This document shows positions 17,631-26,259 of a DNA stretch of 64,000 nucleotides, one piece after another (the first letter of the stretch is position 1; every line of letters starts with the position of its first letter). The translations under genes and the position numbers were made by a program. Source of the stretch: Qipengyuania atrilutea (GTDB lineage Bacteria > Pseudomonadota > Alphaproteobacteria > Sphingomonadales > Sphingomonadaceae); assembly GCF_013370205.1 (NCBI RefSeq), contig NZ_JABWGV010000006.1, forward strand, positions 1 to 64,000, in the 5' to 3' direction. Under the pieces are notes generated by a model. That model was not told where the DNA came from and did not search any database. It worked only from the letters and a program-made list of their open reading frames with translations.

Positions 17631-18514
17631 CCGGGCGCTTCCTGCATTTCCTCGCAGTCGACTGGTCGGGCGCGGCGGGCGAGCGGCACAAGGGCATTGC
17701 GCTCGCGCTGGCGGACGGAGACGGCGGGCCGCCGGTGCTCGTAGAGCCGTTGAAGCGGGGGTGGTCACGCGCCGAGGTGCTGATGTTCCTCCAAGAAGAT
17801 TTGCCGGCAGATACGCTGGTCGGAATGGACCTTGGCATTGCCCTGCCCTTCGCCGATTGCGGAGCCTACTTTCCCGGCTACGCCGATAGCCCAGCCGATG
17901 CTCGATCACTCTGGGCGCTGGTCGACCGGCTATGCGCGGACGATCCGCACTTCGCCGCAAGCAGCTTCGTCGACGATGACGCGCTCGCACCCTATTTCCG
18001 GCGTCACGGCGGGCGCGAGGGCGCTCAGTTTCGCTGCGACGACGCAGAGCACGGCCGCGGCCGCTTCCGCGTGACAGAACACGCGCAGGCGGCGATGGGC
18101 TGCAAACCCTACTCCAACTTCAATCTGGTCGGCGCGGCGCAGGTCGGCAAGTCGAGCCTTACCGGGATGCGCATCCTCCACCACCTCGGCGGCAAGCTCC
18201 CTATCTGGCCGGTCGATCCGCTGCCTGACAAAGGCTCCGTCATCGTCGAGATCTACACGACCCTCGCGGCTCGGGAGGCCGGCCGCAGCGCCTCTGCGAG
18301 CAAGATTCGCAGCTACGAGGCCTTAAACGAGGCTCTAGAGATACTCGGCTCGCCTCCGGTCCACGGCGAAGGCCCGATCGACGACCATTCGTCCGACGCG
18401 CTTCTGAGCGCCGCGTGGCTCCGGAAGGTCGCACACGAGCCGCAGCGCTGGAACCCGCCGGACACGACCGAGCAGATTGCGCGCACGGAAGGCTGGACTT
18501 TCGGCGCATATTGA
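17627..18514 (+). CDS. Uncharacterised protein, possible RNase H-like fold
   Basis: 295 residues from a GTG overlapping the rarA stop. FLAVDWSGAAGERHKGIALAL at the N-terminus, LVGMDLGIALPF near residue 65 and DDHSSDALLSAAWLR near residue 255 put acidic residues at the ends of strands, as in RNase H-like/DUF429-type proteins of unknown role. No membrane segment or signal. Coupling to rarA might suggest a link to DNA repair, but that is only context. tRNA-Thr follows 19 nt later. Confidence 0.65.
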   Translation: MTGRFLHFLAVDWSGAAGERHKGIALALADGDGGPPVLVEPLKRGWSRAEVLMFLQEDLPADTLVGMDLGIALPFADCGAYFPGYADSPADARSLWALVDRLCADDPHFAASSFVDDDALAPYFRRHGGREGAQFRCDDAEHGRGRFRVTEHAQAAMGCKPYSNFNLVGAAQVGKSSLTGMRILHHLGGKLPIWPVDPLPDKGSVIVEIYTTLAAREAGRSASASKIRSYEALNEALEILGSPPVHGEGPIDDHSSDALLSAAWLRKVAHEPQRWNPPDTTEQIARTEGWTFGAY

Positions 18515-18533
18515 ATAAAGCGCGCATCGCGGT

Positions 18534-18609
18534 GCCGGCTTAGCTCAGTTGGTAGAGCAGTTGATTTGTAATCATCAGGCCGCGGGTTCGACTCCTGCAG
18601 CCGGCACCA
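18534..18609 (+). tRNA. tRNA-Thr (anticodon UGU)
   Basis: Complete cloverleaf with encoded CCA. Acceptor GCCGGCT (18534-18540) pairs with AGCCGGC (18599-18605), then ACCA (18606-18609). The D arm has GCTCAGTTGGTAGAGC. The anticodon loop is 18565-18571 with TGT at 18567-18569; the anticodon stem has one T-T mismatch. The T arm is GCGGG-TTCGACT-CCTGC, with one G-G-type imperfection in the stem. Reads ACA codons. Confidence 0.95.
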
Positions 18610-18665
18610 TTTCCCTTTCCTCGCATTGCCTGTAACCGTGCCGCGAACCGGATGAGGGATCACGC

Positions 18666-20816
18666 GTGAAAAAACTGCTGCTGCTTGCCGTGATCGCGGT
18701 CGCGATTGGTGCGTTTTTCTGGTTGGGCGGGACCGAGTATCTGAGCCTCGAGTTCATCAAGGCGCAGCGCGACAGCTTCGATGCGCGCTATGCCGAAAAC
18801 CCGGCGCTCGTCATTGCCGCGTTCTTCCTCGTCTATGTCGCGGCGACTGCCTTGTCGCTTCCCGGAGCGGCGATCCTTACGCTGGCGGCCGGCTACCTGT
18901 TCGGGCTCGTGGTCGGCGTCGTCGTCGTCTCCTTCGCCTCGACTATCGGGGCAACGCTGGCGTTCCTGTCCGCTCGCTTCATCCTGCGCGACTGGGTGCA
19001 GGAGAAATTCGGCCAGCGTCTGCGCGCGGTGAACGAGGGCGTGAAGCGCGACGGCGCGCTCTATCTGTTCTCGCTGCGGCTCGTTCCGGTCTTCCCGTTC
19101 TTCATCGTCAACATGCTGATGGGCCTGACGCCGATAAAGGTGTGGACGTATTTCTGGGCGAGCCAGCTCGGCATGTTGCTCGGCACGATCGTCTACGTGA
19201 ATGCCGGAACGCAGCTTTCGCAGGTCGATACGGTCGGACAAATCTTCACGCCTGCGCTGATCGCGTCCTTCGCCGCGCTGGCCGCGCTACCGTGGATCGG
19301 CAAGGCGGTGATGGGCTTCGTCAGGCGGCGCAAGGTCTATCGGGGCTTTACGAAGCCGAAGACGTTCGACCGCAACCTGATCGTGATCGGAGCCGGTTCG
19401 GCAGGCCTCGTCTCCGCCTATATCGCCGCGCTGGTGAAGGCGAAGGTCACGCTGGTCGAAGCGAACGCAATGGGCGGCGACTGCCTCAATACCGGCTGCG
19501 TTCCCTCGAAGGCACTGATCAAGAGCGCGAAGGTCGCCGATGCGATGCGCCACGCGGACCGCTACGGTATCACAGCGCACGAGCCGCACGTGCCTTTCGG
19601 CCGGACGATGGAGCGGGTGCGGAACGTCATCAAGGCCATCGAACCGCACGACAGCGTCGAACGGTTCGAGGGACTCGGCGTCGATGTCGTCAACGGTTAC
19701 GCCACGCTGCGCGATCCGTGGACGGTCGAGATTGCGCGAAACGACGGAGAGACGCAGCGGCTTACGGCCCGCTCGATCATTCTCGCGACGGGCGCAGCGC
19801 CGGTCGTGCCTTCGCTTCCGGGTATGGAAAGCTCGGGCTATCTGACCAGCGAGACGCTGTGGGACGGCCTCGCGAAATTCGACGCTCCGCCCCGCCGCGT
19901 CGTCATCATGGGCGGCGGCCCGATCGGCTGCGAATTGTCGCAGGCGCTCGCGCGGCTCGGTAGCGGCGTGACTTTGGTCGAGATGGCGGACCGGCTGCTC
20001 GCAAGGGAAGACGACGAGGTCTCCGAACTGGCACGCAGCAAACTTGCGGATGCGGGTGTCGAGGTCCTGACCGAGCACGAGGCGGTGCGGGTCGAGAACG
20101 CCGCAGAAGGTAAGGCGCTTGTCGTCGCGGGCGTAAACGAAGAGCGCGCCCTGCCCTACGACGTGCTTATAGTCGCGGTCGGGCGGAAGGCGCGGCTTTC
20201 GGGTTTCGGCCTGGAGGACCTCCGCATCGATACCGAGGGCACGACCGCGACCGACGCGTTCCTCGCGACCAAGTTTCCGAACATCTACGCCGCGGGCGAT
20301 GTTGCCGGCCCGTTCCAGCTTACGCACGCCGCTTCGCATCAGGCGTGGTACGCCAGCGTGAACGCGCTGTTCGGCACGTTCAAGCGGTTCAAGGCCGACT
20401 ACCGGGTCATTCCCGCGACCACCTTCCTAGATCCGGAAATTGCCCGCGTGGGGCTGAACGAGAAGGACGCGCGCGAGCAGGACACGGCTTACGAAGTGAC
20501 GCGCTACGACCTCGACGATCTCGACCGCGCGATCGCCGAAAGCGAGACGAGGGGCTTTGTGAAGGTGCTGACCGTGCCCGGCAAGGACACGATCCTCGGA
20601 GCGACCATAGTGGGCGCAAACGCCGGGGAGATGCTGGCCGAGTTCGTCCTCGCGATGAAGCACGGCCTGGGCCTCAACAAGATACTCTCGACCATCCACA
20701 CCTACCCGACGATGGCCGAGGCGAACAAATATGCCGCGGGCGAGTGGAAGCAGAAGAACAAGCCGGAATGGCTGCTCGAATGGGTGGCCAAGTATCACGC
20801 GTGGCGGCGGGGATGA
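18666..20816 (+). CDS. Fusion of a DedA/TVP38-like membrane domain with a mercuric-reductase-like flavoprotein
   Basis: 716 residues. Residues 1 to about 220 are a VTT/TVP38-type membrane domain: LLAVIAVAIGAFFWLG, ALVIAAFFLVYVAATAL, the LPGAAILTLAAGYLFG loop, and LFSLRLVPVFPFFIVNMLMG with the conserved arginine. From about residue 237 a pyridine nucleotide-disulfide oxidoreductase starts (NLIVIGAGSAGLVSAY), with the redox pair in GGDCLNTGCVPSKAL (Cys273, Cys278), an NAD site (VVIMGGGPIGCELSQAL) and a dimerisation domain ending in HTYPTMAEANKYAAG. The mercury-binding N-terminal domain and C-terminal cysteine pair of MerA are absent. Substrate unknown. The stop overlaps the next start (ATGA). 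Confidence 0.88.
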   Translation: MKKLLLLAVIAVAIGAFFWLGGTEYLSLEFIKAQRDSFDARYAENPALVIAAFFLVYVAATALSLPGAAILTLAAGYLFGLVVGVVVVSFASTIGATLAFLSARFILRDWVQEKFGQRLRAVNEGVKRDGALYLFSLRLVPVFPFFIVNMLMGLTPIKVWTYFWASQLGMLLGTIVYVNAGTQLSQVDTVGQIFTPALIASFAALAALPWIGKAVMGFVRRRKVYRGFTKPKTFDRNLIVIGAGSAGLVSAYIAALVKAKVTLVEANAMGGDCLNTGCVPSKALIKSAKVADAMRHADRYGITAHEPHVPFGRTMERVRNVIKAIEPHDSVERFEGLGVDVVNGYATLRDPWTVEIARNDGETQRLTARSIILATGAAPVVPSLPGMESSGYLTSETLWDGLAKFDAPPRRVVIMGGGPIGCELSQALARLGSGVTLVEMADRLLAREDDEVSELARSKLADAGVEVLTEHEAVRVENAAEGKALVVAGVNEERALPYDVLIVAVGRKARLSGFGLEDLRIDTEGTTATDAFLATKFPNIYAAGDVAGPFQLTHAASHQAWYASVNALFGTFKRFKADYRVIPATTFLDPEIARVGLNEKDAREQDTAYEVTRYDLDDLDRAIAESETRGFVKVLTVPGKDTILGATIVGANAGEMLAEFVLAMKHGLGLNKILSTIHTYPTMAEANKYAAGEWKQKNKPEWLLEWVAKYHAWRRG

Positions 20817-22075
20817 GCCTCGCGCATTTCCAGGGACTGCTCGGCATTGCCGCTCTGCTGCTTTTCGCATGGGCACTGTCGGAGGACCGCAAGGTCCGCC
20901 CAAGCTGGCGCTGGATCGGCGGAGCGCTGCTGCTGCAACTGGTCCTCGCGCTCGTCATCCTGCGCGTGCCCTTCGTGTGGCGGCTGATGGGCTACGCGAA
21001 CGAAGGGGTGCGCGCGATCGAGCGGGCCACGTTGGAAGGCTCAAGCTACATGTTCGGCTATCTCGGCGGGGCCGAACTGCCTTTCGCGCTGCGGGACGGC
21101 GTGGACGCGCCGGTCATCATCGCGTTTCAGATCCTGCCGCTCGTCATCGTCTTTTCCGCGCTTGCCGCAGTGCTGTGGCATTGGGGCGTGCTCCATTGGC
21201 TGGTGCGCGGCCTGTCGTTCATGCTGCGCCGGACATTGGGCGTGAGCGGGGTCGTCGGCCTTGCCGGAGGGGCGAACATCTTCCTCGGCGTGGTGGAAAG
21301 CCCGCTGGCGATCCGCGCCTATTTCGCGAAGATGAGCCGCGCGGAACTCTTCGCGGTCATGGTTCTCGCGATGTCGACCATTTCGGGCGCGATCCTGATC
21401 CTCTACGCGCAGACCCTGTCGGAAACCGTGCCCGATGCGGTGGGTCACATGATTTCCGCCTCGCTGATCTCGTTGCCCGCCGCTCTACTCATCGCGAAGA
21501 TCATGGTGCCGGGCGAAGGCACAACTGAGGAAGACCGTGACGAGCCCGGCCTCCGCTACGAAGGTACGATCGACGCGATCATCCGCGGCACTATGGACGG
21601 GTTGCAGCTGTTCCTCGCGGTGATCGCAGTCATCATCGTAATTTTCGCGCTGGTCGCTTTGGCCGACCAGATCCTCGCAGTCCTGCCGCTGGTCGGGGGC
21701 GAGGAACTGTCGGTGAAGCGCCTGTTCGGCTGGCTGTTCGCGCCGGTCATGTGGCTGATCGGCGTTCCGTGGGGCCAAGCCGTCGACGCGGGCGCGCTCA
21801 TGGGTACGAAGTCGATCCTGAACGAATATGTCGCCTATCTCGAACTCGCCGCGCTGGACGCGGGAACCTTCGATCCGCGCAGCCTGCTAATCGTCACTTA
21901 TGCGCTGTGCGGCGTCGCCAATCTCGCCAGCATCGGACTGCTCGTTTCGACCATCGGAACCCTGTGTCCGGAACGCCGGGCGGAGGCCGCGGGCCTAGGC
22001 GTGAAGAGCTGGATTGCAGGCAATGCGGCAACGCTGATGACCGGCGCGATGGTCGGCCTCGTCACCTTCGGCTAG
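20813..22075 (+). CDS. Concentrative nucleoside transporter (CNT family)
   Basis: 420 residues with about ten membrane segments. A sodium- or proton-coupled nucleoside importer. The family signature GGANIFLGVVESPLAIRAYF is near residue 155, followed by the MSTISGAILILYA segment, ALMGTKSILNEYVAY and YALCGVANLASIGLL, all typical of NupC/CNT carriers. The ATG at 20813 overlaps the stop of the upstream fusion gene. A CDP-alcohol phosphatidyltransferase starts 10 nt after its stop. Substrate preference cannot be read from the sequence. Confidence 0.93.
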   Translation: MSLAHFQGLLGIAALLLFAWALSEDRKVRPSWRWIGGALLLQLVLALVILRVPFVWRLMGYANEGVRAIERATLEGSSYMFGYLGGAELPFALRDGVDAPVIIAFQILPLVIVFSALAAVLWHWGVLHWLVRGLSFMLRRTLGVSGVVGLAGGANIFLGVVESPLAIRAYFAKMSRAELFAVMVLAMSTISGAILILYAQTLSETVPDAVGHMISASLISLPAALLIAKIMVPGEGTTEEDRDEPGLRYEGTIDAIIRGTMDGLQLFLAVIAVIIVIFALVALADQILAVLPLVGGEELSVKRLFGWLFAPVMWLIGVPWGQAVDAGALMGTKSILNEYVAYLELAALDAGTFDPRSLLIVTYALCGVANLASIGLLVSTIGTLCPERRAEAAGLGVKSWIAGNAATLMTGAMVGLVTFG

Positions 22076-22085
22076 AGCCAGCCCC

Positions 22086-22697
22086 ATGTTCGATGCGAAA
22101 CTGCGCCCGCTGATCGATCCGCCGCTGAACCGGCTCGGGGCTTGGCTGGCCGGCAAAGGCGCTACCGCGAACGTAGTGACCGCGGTGGGCCTCGCCATCG
22201 GCTTGAGCGGAGCGGTCGCTATCGCGTTCTCGCACTACACGCTCGGTCTGGTGCTTATCGCGCTGAACCGCCTGACTGACGGATTGGACGGCGCAGTTGC
22301 GCGGGCAAACGGGCCGAGCGATCTCGGCGGCTATTTCGACATCGTAGCCGACTTCGCCTTCTACGTTTCGATCCCCCTTGCCTTCGGCATCGCCGATCCG
22401 GCGCACACAATACCGGCGCTCATACTGGTCGCCGCGTTCGTACTCACCGGCACGAGCTTCCTTGCCTACGCCGCCATCGCAGCGAAGCGCGGGGAGGAAA
22501 CCGCCGCGCACGGCTCGAAGAGCTTCTTCTACTCGACCGGCCTTGCTGAAGGGACCGAGACGATCCTCTTCTTCATCGCTATGACGCTGTTTCCGGCGTG
22601 GTTCGCAGTGCTCGCCTACGTTTTCGCCGCCCTGTGCGTACTCACGGTCGTCCAGCGAAGCCTGCTGGCGCAAGCACAATTCACGAACCGAGCTTAG
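22086..22697 (+). CDS. CDP-alcohol phosphatidyltransferase family protein
   Basis: 203 residues, membrane-embedded. The catalytic motif DG-x2-AR-x8-G-x3-D-x3-D is visible as DGLDGAVARA...GGYFDIVAD near residues 64-88. The family joins a CDP-activated lipid and an alcohol in phospholipid synthesis. The short KSFFYSTGLAEGTET segment is typical of a branch often annotated as PgsA-like; the true alcohol is unknown. It follows the nucleoside transporter closely. Its last 17 nt overlap the convergent DUF1499 gene. Confidence 0.88.
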   Translation: MFDAKLRPLIDPPLNRLGAWLAGKGATANVVTAVGLAIGLSGAVAIAFSHYTLGLVLIALNRLTDGLDGAVARANGPSDLGGYFDIVADFAFYVSIPLAFGIADPAHTIPALILVAAFVLTGTSFLAYAAIAAKRGEETAAHGSKSFFYSTGLAEGTETILFFIAMTLFPAWFAVLAYVFAALCVLTVVQRSLLAQAQFTNRA

Positions 22698-23496
22698 TCT
22701 CGATCGCCTGTTTGAGGTCACGCACGCGCTCCGCATTCTTGCCGAGGTCGCTTTGCCCGACACGGCTTACCGAGCGCAGGTCGATGACCGAACCGCCGCC
22801 CTGTACCGCACGAACGCGGGCGACGACGTCGTCCTCGAACCCGTACCAGAAGGTCTCGGCGGTTCCTTCGACCCGTCCGGCGGACGGATCGCTGACGACG
22901 TTATCGTACCCCTCTTCCAGCATCACCGCCTGGACGAGCGGCAAAGCCTCGGACGGCGAAACCGTCGTCACGAGCGGCGACATGGTCGGATAAAGCTGCC
23001 GATTGACCCGCGCCAGCGTCTGCCCGTCGAGGTCGTCCTGCGCTACGCCGTAGTCGGCGACCGGGTTCGCTTCGGGGCCGCGCAGTTGACGCATGCGGTC
23101 GGAGAACTGCGGCGGGTCCGCCGGGTTCGTGGCGACGTCGTGGATCGGATTGCCTTCGGCCGATCGGCTGACCGAGGCGAGCATTGCGAAAATGCCCACC
23201 GGGATTGCCAGTGCGAGAAGCGACACGATCCAGCGGCCGCGCGGCTTCTTCACCAGCGCCCAGAGGAACGCGATAATTGCCAGGGCGGAGACGATGATCA
23301 GCATCCACGTGCCGATCTCGCGCGTCATGGTGCCGAGGCCGACCCGAAAGCTCCACAGGCCGAACTTCGTACCGAGCGCCGCGATCGCGAACCACACCGG
23401 CAGCAGCAGGGCCAGAATGAGCGAAAGCCATGCGAGGCGGCTTTGCAGCGGACGATGCGTGTGCTTCGCGGTTTCGGCGTGGTCGTGATCGGTCAT
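22681..23496 (-). CDS. DUF1499 membrane protein
   Basis: 271 residues. Three hydrophobic segments in the first 105 residues (LAWLSLILALLLPVWFAIAA, IGTWMLIIVSALAIIAFLW, WIVSLLALAIPVGIFAML) are followed by a soluble DUF1499-like domain (NPIHDVATNPADPPQF at its start, then TVSPSEALPLVQAVMLEEG, TAETFWYGFEDDVVARVR and VIDLRSVSRVGQSDLGKNA). The domain family has no established function and is often a lipoprotein or membrane-anchored protein in proteobacteria. It overlaps the convergent phosphatidyltransferase by 17 nt. Confidence 0.82.
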   Translation of the reverse strand: MTDHDHAETAKHTHRPLQSRLAWLSLILALLLPVWFAIAALGTKFGLWSFRVGLGTMTREIGTWMLIIVSALAIIAFLWALVKKPRGRWIVSLLALAIPVGIFAMLASVSRSAEGNPIHDVATNPADPPQFSDRMRQLRGPEANPVADYGVAQDDLDGQTLARVNRQLYPTMSPLVTTVSPSEALPLVQAVMLEEGYDNVVSDPSAGRVEGTAETFWYGFEDDVVARVRAVQGGGSVIDLRSVSRVGQSDLGKNAERVRDLKQAIETKLGS

Positions 23497-23553
23497 GCAA
23501 TATCCCTCGAATGTTCGATTGATAAACCGGACAACGGCGCAATAGGTCCCGGT

Positions 23554-24012
23554 CTAGCCGCGGCCCCGGTAGGATTGCACGCCCTGATCGGGAACCCACA
23601 GACCTTCGGGAGGCGTGCCGCTTTGCCAGAACACGTCGATCGGAATGCCGCCGCGCGGATACCAGTAGCCGCCGATGCGGAGCCAGCGCGGCTGCATTTC
23701 TTCCACCAGCCGCTGTCCGATGCCGACCGTGACATCCTCGTGAAAGCCGCAGTGGTTGCGGAAACTGCCGAGGAAGAGCTTCAGGCTCTTGGATTCGACG
23801 ATGGTTTTCTCGGGCGCATAGTCGATTACCAGATGCGCAAAATCGGGCTGTCCGGTAACAGGGCATAGTGAGGTAAATTCTGGTGCGGCGAACCGCACGA
23901 GATACAGCGAACCCTCACGCGGATTGGGTACATAATCGAGGGCCGCTTCTTCGGGCGAAGACGGCAGCGGGCTGTTCTGGCCGAGGAACTTGGGGGACGG
24001 TGTGTCGCTCAT
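23554..24012 (-). CDS. queF: NADPH-dependent 7-cyano-7-deazaguanine reductase
   Basis: 152 residues counted from the ATG at 24012; an in-frame start at 24021 is also possible. QueF reduces preQ0 to preQ1 in queuosine synthesis. The catalytic cysteine is in [13 protein letters not shown] (Cys50), the NADPH/substrate segment is [15 protein letters not shown], and [10 protein letters not shown] carries the conserved Glu. The short length marks the type I (YkvM-like) form. No other queuosine genes are in the window. Unrelated genes flank it. Confidence 0.94.
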   Translation of the reverse strand: MSDTPSPKFLGQNSPLPSSPEEAALDYVPNPREGSLYLVRFAAPEFTSLCPVTGQPDFAHLVIDYAPEKTIVESKSLKLFLGSFRNHCGFHEDVTVGIGQRLVEEMQPRWLRIGGYWYPRGGIPIDVFWQSGTPPEGLWVPDQGVQSYRGRG

Positions 24013-24177
24013 GCCGCGCATCTGCCCCGAATAGACTGGCCGCGCAAGCGGGCGCTTGGAGCGAGTGCCCTTTCCCGCTACCGGCGCGCCGAACGATCGA
24101 TCACTCAGCCGGGATTAAGACATGCTTCGCATAGGACGCGGTCTTCCCCGCCATTTGCAAAGCCCCTTCACGACGCG

Positions 24178-25305
24178 ATGAACCGCTTTACCTATCTTGT
24201 TTCCAGCGTAGGCCTCGCCGCGATTGCGGCCGGAACATCGGCCTCTGCGCAATCGGTCCGCGATTTCCAGCTGCCCCCCTCGCCCGACGAAACCGAGGAA
24301 GCGCAAGGTCCGGTCGACCCGGAAGCGGCCGCGCCCGTTCGCCCGCGGGTCATCGCAACGCCGACGCCGGCGCCCGTTCGGCGCCCGGCTCCGCAGCCGC
24401 AAGTCACGCAAACGCCGCTGACGGTGCCCACCGCGACCCCCACGCCTTCGCCGCGCCCGACGCCGACGTTACGCCCGCCGGTGCAGCCGGAGGAAAGGAC
24501 CGCACCCACCGCTGCGCAAACCGGCTCTCCAGCGCCGAGCCAGGTTTCGCCGCAAGAGAGCGTGCCTACCGAAACAGCTGACGCGCCGGCGGTCTCCACT
24601 CCGTCGCCGAACGCAGAGGCTCCTGCGTCCAGCACGGTCGACGTGCCCGATACGGATGGCGAGGAAGACACGCGGCATTGGTGGCTGCTTGCACTGGTCG
24701 GGCTGATCGCCGTCGGCGCGGCCGTCCTGCTCCGAAGGCGGCGCGGTAATTCTTCGTCCGTTCCGGTCATCCAGCGGCCTAAGGTGAAGCGTGAGCGCGC
24801 CGACGCCGTTGCGGAACCAGCCGCCGCAACACGCGAGCCGCTTTCGGTGAAAGCGGAGGCGGTGAAGCTGACGCTCAGCTTCGCCAATGTGACGCTCGAC
24901 TACCGGCTGACGCTGCTCAACCGGACCGACCGGGCCCTCAAGGATGTCGAGATCGCCGCAAAGCTCGTTTCCGCGCACAATGCGCTGCCGATGGAGCAGC
25001 AGATCGCCGATGCCGCGACCGAGCTTCCCGATGCTGCGAAAGTCGAACGGCTGTCGCCGGGCCAAAGCCGCCAGATCGAAGGCAAGCTCGTGCTTCCGGT
25101 CGGTCAGGTCTACGCCATCCGGCAGGGCAACGCGGCGCTGATGGTCCCGATCCTCCAGCTTCGGGTGAGCGCTCAAGGTATCGCGCCGCTCGTCCGCAGC
25201 CTGGTGGTCGGACAGGCCGGCATGGGCAGCGACCGGCTCCAGCCCTTCCGGCTCGACGAGGGTCCGCGCAGCTTCGCGCCGCTCTCGCAAAGGGCGTTGG
25301 ACTGA
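24178..25305 (+). CDS. Proline/threonine-rich single-pass membrane protein, unknown
   Basis: 375 residues. A signal peptide with likely cleavage after ASAQ (about residue 25) is followed by a ~130-residue Pro/Thr/Ala-rich, low-complexity stretch, then one membrane span (WWLLALVGLIAVGAAVLL, about 167-184) flanked by RRRRG, and a C-terminal domain (AVKLTLSFANVTLDYRLTLL, LSPGQSRQIEGKLVLP) with an immunoglobulin-like beta pattern. Positive residues after the span put this C-terminal domain in the cytoplasm. I recognise no named family. It lies between queF and sseA. Confidence 0.7.
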   Translation: MNRFTYLVSSVGLAAIAAGTSASAQSVRDFQLPPSPDETEEAQGPVDPEAAAPVRPRVIATPTPAPVRRPAPQPQVTQTPLTVPTATPTPSPRPTPTLRPPVQPEERTAPTAAQTGSPAPSQVSPQESVPTETADAPAVSTPSPNAEAPASSTVDVPDTDGEEDTRHWWLLALVGLIAVGAAVLLRRRRGNSSSVPVIQRPKVKRERADAVAEPAAATREPLSVKAEAVKLTLSFANVTLDYRLTLLNRTDRALKDVEIAAKLVSAHNALPMEQQIADAATELPDAAKVERLSPGQSRQIEGKLVLPVGQVYAIRQGNAALMVPILQLRVSAQGIAPLVRSLVVGQAGMGSDRLQPFRLDEGPRSFAPLSQRALD

Positions 25306-25332
25306 CGCAAGGCTTCGGCTAACCTAACGCGC

Positions 25333-26178
25333 ATGGACAGTCTGATCGATGCGGAAACCCTGAAGAAAGCACTCAGCGAAGGCGGCGATATATTCGTGCT
25401 CGATGCGAGTTCGCACCTGCCCGACGCGGAACGCGATGCGCGCGCAGAATTCGCGGACGCGCATATCCCCGGTGCGCGTTTCCTCGACCTCGGCAGCTTT
25501 TTTGACGTGACCTCTTCCGTACCGAAGGCCGTTCCGAGCGCGGAGCAGTTCGCGCAGCGGATGGGCTCTCTCGGCATCGGCTCGGAAACCAGCGTCGTCC
25601 TCTATGACGACAGCATCATCAAACCGGCGTTCCGCGCATGGTTCATCATGCAACTGTATGGCCTCGAAGCGTCGGTCCTTGATGGCGGGCTTGCCGCTTG
25701 GAAGCAGAGCGGCGGCGCGCTCGAAAGTGGAATGCCGGAGACTTCGCGCCGCGACTTCCCGGTCCCTGAACAGGGCGCAAAGGTCCGCAGCAAGGCAGAG
25801 ATGCTCGCCAATATCGACAGCGAGGCCGAACAGGTCATCGATGCGCGTGACGCAGCGCGCTTCGCCGGAACCGCCCCGCCCGACGCGCACGGCCTGCCGA
25901 GCGGGCACATTCCCGGCTCGCGCAACCTGTTCTTCCGCGACCTGCTGAACGAGGACGGCACGTTCCGAAGCCGCGAGGAACTTGCGCGCGCATTCCGAGA
26001 AGCTGGCATCGATCCCGACGGTCCGGTCGTCACCACCTGCGGCAGCGGCGTCACGGCGTCGATCCTGCTGTTCGCGCTCCATCTGCTCGGCAACGACGAC
26101 GCGAAGCTATACGACGGAAGCTGGCTCGAATGGGCGAGCGATCCGGGCACGCCGCGCGAGACCTCCGCCGCCGCCTGA
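25333..26178 (+). CDS. sseA: 3-mercaptopyruvate/thiosulfate sulfurtransferase
   Basis: 281 residues, two rhodanese domains. The N-terminal one (FVLDASSHLPDAERDARAEF, HIPGARFLDLG) is inactive; the C-terminal one has the loop CGSGVTA with catalytic Cys236. The CGSGVTA form favours mercaptopyruvate over thiosulfate. RNLFFRDLLNEDGTF is also typical of SseA. It transfers sulfur to thiols or cyanide in cysteine catabolism. It is 81 nt upstream of metC on the same strand; a common transcript is plausible. Confidence 0.92.
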   Translation: MDSLIDAETLKKALSEGGDIFVLDASSHLPDAERDARAEFADAHIPGARFLDLGSFFDVTSSVPKAVPSAEQFAQRMGSLGIGSETSVVLYDDSIIKPAFRAWFIMQLYGLEASVLDGGLAAWKQSGGALESGMPETSRRDFPVPEQGAKVRSKAEMLANIDSEAEQVIDARDAARFAGTAPPDAHGLPSGHIPGSRNLFFRDLLNEDGTFRSREELARAFREAGIDPDGPVVTTCGSGVTASILLFALHLLGNDDAKLYDGSWLEWASDPGTPRETSAAA

Positions 26179-26259
26179 CGAAAATTGGGGGTCCAGCCCT
26201 TCATTCGCGCGGCAAACCGGCTAAGGTAGCCCCAATGGAAAACACGGGCGGAACGGGAC

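Noticed and set aside
26179-26259. SAM-type riboswitch before metC
   Set aside because: The 81-nt gap has only a short GGCT/AGCC stem and none of the SAM-II or SAM/SAH conserved bases I can identify.
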